Shown here piece after piece: positions 1-5,240 of a stretch of DNA of 5,240 nt (position 1 is the stretch's first letter; each line of letters begins with the position of its first letter). A program made the translations under genes and the position numbers. The notes under the pieces are model-generated. The model made no database searches, was not told the DNA's origin, and was given only the letters and a program-made list of their open reading frames with translations. Source of the stretch: Thiotrichaceae bacterium (GTDB taxonomy: Bacteria; Pseudomonadota; Gammaproteobacteria; SZUA-229); the NCBI GenBank assembly GCA_002746365.1, contig NVWZ01000002.1, positions 97,872 to 103,111 of the forward strand. The letters run 5' to 3'.

Positions 1-752
1 TCATACCCTTCTAACGCATGATTTTCAGAGGAGCGTGAAACGCGCCATCTAGCTAACGATGGCAAATTTGAACGCACCATATCTCTTATAGAGCTGCCCT
101 TTTTAAGTTCAGCCGTTAAAAAACGATTCATGTTTTGCGCATCAATAGTATCTGTACTTTCCATCTCAATTGCAGGGGAATACATGATGGTGTTACTTAA
201 GAAATACGCCATCCACTGTATATAAAAATCACGACTTATTGGATATTCCTTGATACGCGCCAAAGGTATTTGCACCGCTTTTTCATTTTCATCGATATCA
301 GAATCTTGATCAAATGAGTACTTTGCGTCTTCTTCGTTTGGGTTACCTTCTTCATCCAGCCCTTCGATTAATGTATTCACCTCTAATAGTTCATCATTAG
401 ATAAAGTGTTTTTTAACAACTGCCTAGTTTCATTCAAAAAATCATTACTTTTTGGTTGTAAAGTTGTTATTCCTTGATCTAAACTAAAAAAATCTTCAGC
501 TGAAATACCACGAAAAAGTGTACCGTATATTTTGCTCGCAACCTGATATTGCTGCTCGGGTGGAAGCGCGTTAAATTCGTTTTGAGTCAGCGCCTCGGCA
601 AAACCATTAATTTTCAGATCGTCGCTAGCGCCTTTGGGCAGACCGGGATCACAGCCTGTCAGGCCAATAGCCACCGCCATCGATGCCACGATAGTGAAAT
701 GCTTTATTGGGCGCCTCATGAAATGAGTGTATTTATTGGTTATTTGTTTCAT
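1..752 (-). CDS. Secreted lipoprotein of unknown function, N-terminal 250 residues (cut by the left edge)
   Basis: An open frame runs from ATG at 752 to the left edge without a stop, so the C-terminus is missing. The N-terminus is a lipoprotein signal peptide: a basic n-region (Lys2, Lys7, Arg13, Arg14, Lys17), a hydrophobic stretch at about residues 19-31, and lipobox Leu-Thr-Gly-Cys with the lipidated Cys at 34. Asp follows at +2, which in E. coli-type Lol sorting favours retention in the inner membrane. The mature part is hydrophilic and acidic, with a Glu/Asp-rich patch near residues 125-150. It has no membrane segment and no CxxCH haem motif in the visible part. I chose ATG 752 because GGGA lies 9 bases upstream; the in-frame ATG at 719 would give a more compact signal peptide but has no Shine-Dalgarno. 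The stretch around residues 190-250 (a Ser-Pro-Ala-x-Glu segment, then a Trp-Arg-x-Ser-Arg-Ser-x-Glu-Asn segment) faintly recalls large lipoproteins of marine gammaproteobacteria, but I cannot name the family. It is a separate transcription unit from the operon to its right. Confidence 0.85.
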   Translation of the reverse strand, partial: MKQITNKYTHFMRRPIKHFTIVASMAVAIGLTGCDPGLPKGASDDLKINGFAEALTQNEFNALPPEQQYQVASKIYGTLFRGISAEDFFSLDQGITTLQPKSNDFLNETRQLLKNTLSNDELLEVNTLIEGLDEEGNPNEEDAKYSFDQDSDIDENEKAVQIPLARIKEYPISRDFYIQWMAYFLSNTIMYSPAIEMESTDTIDAQNMNRFLTAELKKGSSIRDMVRSNLPSLARWRVSRSSENHALEGY

Positions 753-761
753 CAAATTACA

Positions 762-765
762 TCCC
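762..765 (-). promoter_or_regulatory. Ribosome binding site of the lipoprotein gene
   Basis: GGGA on the minus strand stands 9 bases before ATG 752 and decides that start over the in-frame ATG at 719. The last base of GGGA is also the A of an ATG that is followed at once by TAA (762-757), a start-stop pair just upstream of the real start. Confidence 0.55.
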
Positions 766-780
766 GAAAAAAGATAAGTT

Positions 781-806
781 AACGCATTGCATATTGGCAA
801 TGTGTT
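781..806 (-). repeat. Inverted repeat (hairpin) in the lipoprotein leader
   Basis: Two 10-base arms (781-790 and 797-806) pair with one mismatch around a 6-base loop; the core CATTGC/GCAATG is perfect. On the minus-strand transcript the hairpin would end about 16 bases before the GGGA ribosome binding site, and a run of seven U residues lies between the two. It could be an RNA stem affecting translation or mRNA stability, or a dyad-symmetric protein site. The U-run starts too far from the stem for a typical terminator. Confidence 0.45.
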
Positions 807-899
807 ATTTGATTTATGTTTAGCTTGAATATTCTTTTACAGCCACGAGAACCATGTCTGACATTTGGTAATAGCACTATAGAGTACCTGTTATTGTGA

Positions 900-929
900 A
901 TAATACACCAATTAAATCAAAACTGTCGA
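900..929 (-). promoter_or_regulatory. Probable sigma70-type promoter of the lipoprotein gene
   Basis: On the minus strand, TCGACA (929-924; 5 of 6 matches to TTGACA) is followed after 18 bases by TATTAT (905-900; 5 of 6 matches to TATAAT). Transcription would start near 893, giving a leader of about 140 bases before ATG 752. This is the best promoter match I found in the intergenic region. Its -35 box is one arm of the palindrome at 924-939. Confidence 0.55.
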
Positions 930-939
930 TTTTTCGACA
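924..939. promoter_or_regulatory. 16-bp palindrome, candidate operator over the -35 box
   Basis: TGTCGA and TCGACA form perfect 6-bp arms around a TTTT centre. The arm at 924-929 is the -35 element of the predicted lipoprotein promoter, so a dimeric regulator bound here would block or steer RNA polymerase. An alternative reading is a weak terminator for the upstream operon: on the minus strand the hairpin is followed by GTTTTG. The short stem, the interrupted T-run and the distance of about 200 bases from the last stop codon make that less likely. I do not recognise the regulator family from the site. Confidence 0.45.
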
Positions 940-994
940 AAAGATTGAAATAATGCGATGAATGGTATTTTAATATAGGAAAATTATTTTTATA

Positions 995-1058
995 CTAGCT
1001 ATTCAATCAGTTAGGCCAATAGCACAGCTTCGATACTGTACTAAAATCTAGCTATTCA
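995..1058. repeat. Pair of 11-bp direct repeats, 53 bp apart
   Basis: CTAGCTATTCA occurs at 995-1005 and again at 1048-1058 in the same orientation (TGAATAGCTAG on the minus strand). The copies flank the hairpin at 1020-1043. A spacing of 53 bp is about five helical turns, which would suit two sites on the same face of the DNA. An 11-base repeat is expected by chance somewhere in 5 kb but is unlikely within one 393-base region. Confidence 0.4.
1020..1043. repeat. Imperfect 8-bp inverted repeat
   Basis: Arms TAGCACAG (1020-1027) and CTGTACTA (1036-1043) flank an 8-base loop. As minus-strand RNA all eight pairs form, one of them a G-U wobble. The stem lies about 100-125 bases downstream of the cyclase stop and has no following U-run, so it is not a standard terminator. 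It could protect the 3' end of the operon mRNA or be a protein site. Confidence 0.35.
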
Positions 1059-1145
1059 CAGTGTCCCATTAACACGCCACGAGCCTGACCGAACCGTTAT
1101 AGGTACAGATGAAACACAGAAAGGTTCGCTGATAAAGGGTTGACC

Positions 1146-2852
1146 TTATGTCGTTTTATCATCTTCAAAAGCAGTACACCTGTTTCTTCCATTATTTTTA
1201 CTCTTATAGAGTGCTTCGTCAGCCTTCTCCATTACGTAACCCGCTTTATCACCTTCTCTGAACTCGGCTATACCCACTGAGGCAGATATTGGGCAATGGT
1301 GCCCATCATAATGAAAATTACAATCTTCTAATTGTTTACGCAATTTATCATTCAGTATGAGCGCAGTGTCTAATTCTGTGTCTGGCATCACTAAAACAAA
1401 TTCTTCGCCACCAATTCTTGCAAACATGTCTACTTTTCTAATTCTTGATTCGATAATTTCACAAAACAACTTTAACACCCGGTCACCGACTCCATGGCCA
1501 TAGTTATCATTAACCTTTTTAAAATGATCTATATCCCACATTGCAAGACACAGTGGTGATTTATGTCTTTTCCACCGATGCACTTCGACTGCGATCCTTT
1601 CCTCGTATGCCAATCTATTTGGCACACCTGTTAGTGGATCGCGTAATAATTGAATTTTACTTTCTTCTAATTGCTCCTTAAGACTATTGGACTCTTTTTG
1701 TGAATGCACAAGTTCATCAATAATTTGAGCATAACTCTGAGCTGAAATATGTTCTTTTTCGTCACTTTCGTGTTTGTATGCTTCAACGTATTTCTTTATA
1801 TCTTTAAGTTTTTCAGCCACGTCTTTTTTAAGTTCTAACAAATCTGTCGATTGATCAACCGTTTGTTCAATACTTGAAATCCCTTTTTCCACAGACTCTG
1901 TCAACGTCATTGATCGTGATTCGGCTTCTTCGCTGCCTTTACGTAAGACATGAATAAATGATTCGATATCAGCAAGCTGCATATTAATTTTTGTTAAATA
2001 GGACTGCAGCTCCTGCTTTTCTTTCTGCATATTACCGATACTTCTATTGATAAGAAGAATCAAATTCTGAATTGCATTGGTCCAGGTATCTTTATTATTA
2101 TCAGCACGATTTAATTTTTTTGATAGCTCTAACTGAGCTTTTTTGGCTTCATTAGGTAACGTTAATTGATTTACAATCTCTAATAAAATGTGATTAATAT
2201 TGACACTTTCATCTTCAGCACCCTTACCAACATCACCCAGACCCATTTTATTATTACTTTTTACTTTATATAAATAATCGACTAAATCGATCGCAAGATC
2301 CTGTAATATTCTGGACGTATCATGACTATTTTTATCAAAAGTAAATTCCGTACTATCTGTAATATTCTCTATAAAATCATCAATTTGTTTATTGTGTTTG
2401 TTATTTGTCTCTGAAAAGTCTTTTATACAGGTAAGAATCTGGGAAGACATTTCATCATTTGGTATTTTATTATCAACTAAAGATTGCAGTCTCGATATAT
2501 ACTCATTTTTTACAAATTCACTGTCCAGGCTTTCGAGGCTATTTTTTAGATAAACATGAAAATTATCACCCTTACCCATTGAATACTTATAGTCTGCATG
2601 ATTAATAATAACAAAGAGGTTATCTAACTCTTTATTCAACATAGTAAGATCAACATGTTCATCGACTGACACATTAATATTATCTAGTATAATATTGACT
2701 TGTTCATTATCTCCACGCGAAGCATGTGATAATCTGATAACCGTTTTCTTTAGTAGTTGTTGCAGATCCATTAAACGGGCTTGTTTGTCATTTAAAAGTC
2801 TCACTGACTTTTCATATATTTTCTTTATTTCATTATCAGGTGAAGTATTCAT
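1146..2852 (-). CDS. Diguanylate cyclase with long helical N-terminal domain (DgcP-like)
   Basis: This protein of 568 residues makes cyclic di-GMP from two GTP. The GGDEF domain fills residues about 400-560. It begins with the usual Arg-Asp-Pro-Leu-Thr-Gly entry (404-409), has a metal-binding Asp in the Trp-Asp-Ile-Asp-His-Phe stretch (438-443), and an intact active-site GGEEF at 481-485. An RxxD inhibitory site (RKVD, 472-475) sits at the standard spacing, so product feedback inhibition is expected. The first 400 residues are hydrophilic and predicted all-helical, with coiled-coil-like Glu/Lys-rich stretches at about 275-400. There is no signal peptide or membrane segment, so the enzyme is cytoplasmic. 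From memory the layout and the linker into the GGDEF domain resemble P. aeruginosa DgcP, which acts with the polar protein FimV; the homology was not tested. ATG 2852 follows the previous stop by 2 bases and has its own Shine-Dalgarno. It is the last gene of the operon. Confidence 0.93.
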   Translation of the reverse strand: MNTSPDNEIKKIYEKSVRLLNDKQARLMDLQQLLKKTVIRLSHASRGDNEQVNIILDNINVSVDEHVDLTMLNKELDNLFVIINHADYKYSMGKGDNFHVYLKNSLESLDSEFVKNEYISRLQSLVDNKIPNDEMSSQILTCIKDFSETNNKHNKQIDDFIENITDSTEFTFDKNSHDTSRILQDLAIDLVDYLYKVKSNNKMGLGDVGKGAEDESVNINHILLEIVNQLTLPNEAKKAQLELSKKLNRADNNKDTWTNAIQNLILLINRSIGNMQKEKQELQSYLTKINMQLADIESFIHVLRKGSEEAESRSMTLTESVEKGISSIEQTVDQSTDLLELKKDVAEKLKDIKKYVEAYKHESDEKEHISAQSYAQIIDELVHSQKESNSLKEQLEESKIQLLRDPLTGVPNRLAYEERIAVEVHRWKRHKSPLCLAMWDIDHFKKVNDNYGHGVGDRVLKLFCEIIESRIRKVDMFARIGGEEFVLVMPDTELDTALILNDKLRKQLEDCNFHYDGHHCPISASVGIAEFREGDKAGYVMEKADEALYKSKNNGRNRCTAFEDDKTT

Positions 2853-2854
2853 AA

Positions 2855-3757
2855 TTACTCACTATAAAGGACAGTTACACACACTTTCGTGCCACCATCC
2901 TGGTATTGGATTTTGTCAAAACTTATAGAATTAGCCATAGCGATACCACGACCATGACTATCGAATGCTCTTTCCGGACTTATTTCCATATATTGATGCC
3001 AGTCAAACCCGCTTCCCTGATCAGTAATAGTAAAAGTTATTTCACTACTTTTTCGCTCAAAATCTACTGTTGCATATTTATCTTTATATGAAGGCGAAGA
3101 AAGTCTATTAAGTATTTCACTCTCCCACCCACCATCTGCATTGAGCTTACTTTTCTCTTCATAGGTAATCCCTAGATTGCCGTGCTCAACTGCATTAGTA
3201 ATTAATTCAGTTAACCCTAGAACGACTTTTTCAGAATTCGGGCAGGTATTAGCTAATAACAAAGCTAGCTTTCTTCCTTCTTCTAACGACTTAAAACTAA
3301 ACGTTCCTTTATCCATTATTTCTAATGTCTGTGCCGATTGTTTTAAACTTGTTTGCATACGAACGTATAGTTCGTAATCCCTAATAGCTGTCGATACAAT
3401 AGCTACCAGCGTTTGCTGATCATAGGGTTTAGAAAGGTAATAATGTGCGCCAGCTTTCAAACCTTCGAGCATATTCTCACGACCGGTTTTTGCTGTTTGC
3501 ATAATGACAGGTATACGACTTAGTGCTTCATCTTCTTTAATCTTCTCCAGCACTTCTATGCCGTCGATGCCAGGCATCATACGATCCAGTAAAACTGCGC
3601 TGAATAACTGGGGCGATTTTTTTAAAACAGATAATGCTTTTTCACCTCTATCTACACACACAACATCGACATTTATTTCGCTTAAATATTCTTCTATTAA
3701 GTCGAGGTTAAATTGTTCATCATCAACAACAAGTACTTTAGGTATTAGATCAGACAT
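2855..3757 (-). CDS. Response regulator with C-terminal GHKL ATPase (anti-sigma-kinase-like) domain
   Basis: This 300-residue protein has two domains. The receiver (about 6-125) has the acidic pair Asp12-Asp13, phosphoacceptor Asp58 in Leu-Leu-Asp-Arg-Met-Met-Pro-Gly, switch Thr88 and Lys110 before Pro, so it should be phosphorylated normally. The second domain (about 150-300) is a GHKL ATP-binding fold of the RsbW/HATPase_c_2 type: N-box Glu-Leu-Ile-Thr-Asn-Ala-Val-Glu-His-Gly (Asn188), G1 box Asp-Gln-Gly-Ser-Gly-Phe (246-251) and an intact G2-like His-Gly-Arg-Gly-Ile (268-272). There is no H-box, so it is not a histidine kinase. A stretch of about 35 residues (198-235) separates N-box from G1. 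Its likely role is phosphorylation-controlled Ser/Thr kinase or sequestering activity on a STAS or sigma-type partner; the partner is unknown. I prefer ATG 3757, with GAG 6 bases upstream and the preceding stop 7 bases away. An in-frame GTG at 3772 would add five residues and overlap the upstream gene by 8 bases. Confidence 0.92.
   Translation of the reverse strand: MSDLIPKVLVVDDEQFNLDLIEEYLSEINVDVVCVDRGEKALSVLKKSPQLFSAVLLDRMMPGIDGIEVLEKIKEDEALSRIPVIMQTAKTGRENMLEGLKAGAHYYLSKPYDQQTLVAIVSTAIRDYELYVRMQTSLKQSAQTLEIMDKGTFSFKSLEEGRKLALLLANTCPNSEKVVLGLTELITNAVEHGNLGITYEEKSKLNADGGWESEILNRLSSPSYKDKYATVDFERKSSEITFTITDQGSGFDWHQYMEISPERAFDSHGRGIAMANSISFDKIQYQDGGTKVCVTVLYSE
2858..2862 (-). promoter_or_regulatory. 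Ribosome binding site of the diguanylate cyclase gene, inside the preceding gene
   Basis: GTGAG lies 5 bases before ATG 2852 and forms the last sense codons of the receiver-ATPase gene, whose TAA stop (2857-2855) falls between the site and the start. This arrangement implies translational coupling. Confidence 0.6.
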
Positions 3758-3763
3758 GATTTT

Positions 3764-3766
3764 CTC
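3764..3766 (-). promoter_or_regulatory. Ribosome binding site deciding the start of the receiver-ATPase gene
   Basis: GAG (within TGAGAA) lies 6 bases before ATG 3757 and overlaps the TGA stop (3767-3765) of the upstream gene. It supports ATG 3757 over GTG 3772, which has only a weak GCGGG-like sequence close in front of it, and it implies translational coupling. Confidence 0.5.
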
Positions 3767-5240
3767 AGCCACACCCGCTACTAATAATGGCTTCTACGTG
3801 ATTACCTCTACCATGGTAATGTAGTGACTCACTCAATTCATATACTAACGAGATCCCCTCATTTATTTCTTTATTGTCTACTGTTTTATTAGTAATCTGG
3901 CTCATATAGTCAACATGATCAAAACCCTGGCCACTATCTTCAACACTCACAAGTAAAGCAGAGCCGCCATTATGCTCAACCTTTTTAAGCCCTATTCGAA
4001 GATATCCTGTATTTACAACATCATGTTTTACTTTAGAATGTTTATTCACGGACACTGAACAGCTAGACTCGTTACTAATCTGTATACCATGCTCTAATGC
4101 GTTTTCGCATAATGCGTTTAAAATTATTGAGAGTTTCGCTTCACTAATTTCCTGTCCAGATAATTTCTGTGCTTCATTTATCACTATAGGAACAGGATTA
4201 ACATTGCGCAAGCTGGAACCGCTTAATTCCATATACCAACACCAACCCTCTTTTCTATTACTTGCAATTTGTACTGAATCGGTAAGACACGAATCATCAA
4301 CTTCAGTTAAATACTGTGTGCACGGAATACAGGCAAGCGTCACGTCATCAACAGGCTTAATCTTCCCACAATAGTGGTTAAATTCCTGAACTATTGAGGA
4401 AAATATCGATGAAATATTTTTATTATTTTCTATACATTTCTCTAGTCTGCTTTCACCGAACATATCTCCTTCTGCATTCATTGCATCCGTTAATCCATCT
4501 GTATAAAGAATGAGTTGGTCATCTTGAGACAATGGAATAGTTTCTATATCAAACCGACTGGTCATAGTCTCATCAATGCCAAGTGGTATGTGCGTGGATT
4601 TTAATTTATGCTTGATGTCACCAGTCTTACTATCTCTTATGTAAACATCAGGCATGCCGCCATTCCAAATTTCAACAAACTTTAAATCCTTATTTATTTT
4701 CAAAATACTGCATGCCATAAACATGCTAATAGGTAGCAGTGTGTGTAATTTGTTGTTTATATTTTCAAGGATATCTGAAACTTCAAAACCTTTGTCTGTC
4801 ATCGCACTAAATATGTCGGCAACAGGTAACGCCCCAATTGCTGCTGATAGCCCATGTCCAGTAAAATCTGCTAACAAAATATGCAGCCCACCATCTGCCC
4901 GCCTACCTGTCAAAAACAGATCACCACTAAAAATGCCTTTTGATCTACTCAATAATTTAATTTCTTCAAATTCAATACTTCGTTCGGATAATGCGTAAGA
5001 TAAAATTTGTTTTGCTACCACTTGTTCATTTACGCTACTTTTATATAACTGTTTCAGTTCGCATACTTGCTCCATTGAAGTGATTCTGGCTTTTAGAGCG
5101 GTTGAGTTAAACGGTTTAATTATAAAATCATCACAACCTGAAGCAATACAGTCTGCCAGGATTGCTTCTTCATCAGATTCCGCCAGCACGATTATTGGAA
5201 TAAAATGATCACCCGCATAAAACCGCAATGAATGGACAAG
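3765..5240 (-). CDS. Response regulator with PP2C/SpoIIE phosphatase and GHKL kinase-like domains (CrsR/HsbR-type), missing its N-terminus
   Basis: The frame is open to the right edge; 491 residues are visible. A TTG at 5228 is only an internal codon, because the sequence begins mid-receiver, after the phosphoacceptor Asp. The receiver end (1-60) shows the conserved Lys42-Pro-Phe, but Ala20 stands where Thr/Ser is usual. A helical linker leads to a PP2C-type phosphatase (about 90-305) with all metal-binding aspartates: Ser-Gly-Asp107, Ala-Asp125-Phe-Thr-Gly-His-Gly, Thr-Asp248-Gly and Asp298-Asp299. The last part (about 345-490) is a GHKL ATPase with N-box Asn380 (Glu-Asn-Ala-Leu-Glu-His-Gly) and G1 Asp435-Ser-Gly-Gln-Gly; its G2 box is degenerate (Asn-Glu-Gly-Ile). 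The same domain order occurs in Shewanella CrsR and Pseudomonas HsbR, cytoplasmic switches that phosphorylate or dephosphorylate a STAS anti-sigma antagonist (CrsA, HsbA). The same role is inferred here. It leads the visible operon. Confidence 0.92.
   Translation of the reverse strand, partial: LVHSLRFYAGDHFIPIIVLAESDEEAILADCIASGCDDFIIKPFNSTALKARITSMEQVCELKQLYKSSVNEQVVAKQILSYALSERSIEFEEIKLLSRSKGIFSGDLFLTGRRADGGLHILLADFTGHGLSAAIGALPVADIFSAMTDKGFEVSDILENINNKLHTLLPISMFMACSILKINKDLKFVEIWNGGMPDVYIRDSKTGDIKHKLKSTHIPLGIDETMTSRFDIETIPLSQDDQLILYTDGLTDAMNAEGDMFGESRLEKCIENNKNISSIFSSIVQEFNHYCGKIKPVDDVTLACIPCTQYLTEVDDSCLTDSVQIASNRKEGWCWYMELSGSSLRNVNPVPIVINEAQKLSGQEISEAKLSIILNALCENALEHGIQISNESSCSVSVNKHSKVKHDVVNTGYLRIGLKKVEHNGGSALLVSVEDSGQGFDHVDYMSQITNKTVDNKEINEGISLVYELSESLHYHGRGNHVEAIISSGCG

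Larger units (their letters stand above)
753..1145. other. Intergenic region without a gene
   Basis: These 393 bases separate the diguanylate cyclase stop from the lipoprotein start. I read both strands and found only very short ATG-started frames, of about 4 to 7 codons, none with a convincing ribosome binding site. No tRNA or other recognisable RNA gene is visible. The region is strongly AT-rich, notably at 965-994. What it does hold is listed separately: a promoter with a palindrome over its -35 box, a leader hairpin, and a pair of 11-bp direct repeats around a second hairpin. No strong intrinsic terminator follows the operon. Confidence 0.75.

Noticed and set aside
549..782. Plus-strand open frame of 77 codons
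   Set aside because: It overlaps the 5' end of the lipoprotein gene on the other strand; its product shows no recognisable features and no supporting promoter or ribosome binding site.
990..1015. Alternative minus-strand promoter TTGGCC - 16 bp - TAGTAT
   Set aside because: Both boxes match only 4 of 6 positions, and the promoter at 900-929 is clearly better.
661..1023. AGGCCAATAGC present at 661-671 and 1013-1023
   Set aside because: One copy is inside the lipoprotein signal peptide coding sequence; a few 11-base repeats are expected by chance in 5 kb.
1090..1128. Inverted repeat CGAACC/GGTTCG just after the cyclase stop, as a possible operon terminator
   Set aside because: The arms are only 6 bp, the loop is 27 bases, and no T-run follows on the minus strand.
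2695..3824. Several plus-strand open frames inside the receiver-ATPase and cyclase genes
   Set aside because: They are antisense shadows of well-supported coding sequence with clear conserved motifs, and their translations look non-native (Ser-, Thr- and Cys-rich).
4654..4998. Plus-strand open frame of 114 codons inside the phosphatase gene
   Set aside because: It lies antisense to the PP2C domain with its conserved metal-binding motifs; no independent support.
1..5240. Mobile elements, CRISPR arrays, tRNA or rRNA genes
   Set aside because: I saw no transposase or integrase motifs, no regularly spaced repeat arrays and no cloverleaf or rRNA-like sequence on either strand.

Overview
The window is AT-rich bacterial DNA. 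All genes I can support are read from the minus strand. The protein types point to a gammaproteobacterium, probably a marine or other aquatic free-living one: a multidomain response regulator of the CrsR/HsbR kind, a soluble diguanylate cyclase with a long helical N-terminus, and a lipoprotein with a classical lipobox. This is inference from family knowledge; nothing in the window names the species.

Right part (about 5240 down to 1146): a tightly packed signalling operon, read right to left. The first visible gene runs off the right edge and encodes receiver - PP2C/SpoIIE phosphatase - GHKL ATPase (anti-sigma-kinase-like). The second encodes receiver - GHKL ATPase. The third encodes a diguanylate cyclase with an intact GGEEF active site and an RxxD inhibitory site. 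The gaps between stop and start codons are only 7 and 2 bases, and each downstream Shine-Dalgarno overlaps the end of the gene before it, so the three are almost certainly cotranscribed and translationally coupled.

Middle (753-1145): a 393-base intergenic region without a credible gene. It holds a good sigma70-type promoter for the leftward lipoprotein gene (TCGACA - 18 bp - TATTAT). A perfect 16-bp palindrome overlaps its -35 box and looks like an operator. The region also has a hairpin in the predicted leader and a pair of 11-bp direct repeats flanking a second small hairpin. I see no convincing intrinsic terminator for the operon.

Left part (752 down to 1): the first 250 codons of a secreted lipoprotein, cut by the left edge. 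It appears to have its own promoter and no obvious link to the signalling operon.

Working model (inference): phosphorelay input to the receiver domains sets the balance of Ser/Thr kinase and phosphatase activity on a STAS-type anti-sigma antagonist, which is not in the window. This partner switch is coupled genetically, and perhaps physically, to c-di-GMP synthesis by the third gene. The logic resembles HsbR-HsbA-HsbD of Pseudomonas aeruginosa and CrsR-CrsA of Shewanella oneidensis, but the set of proteins is different.
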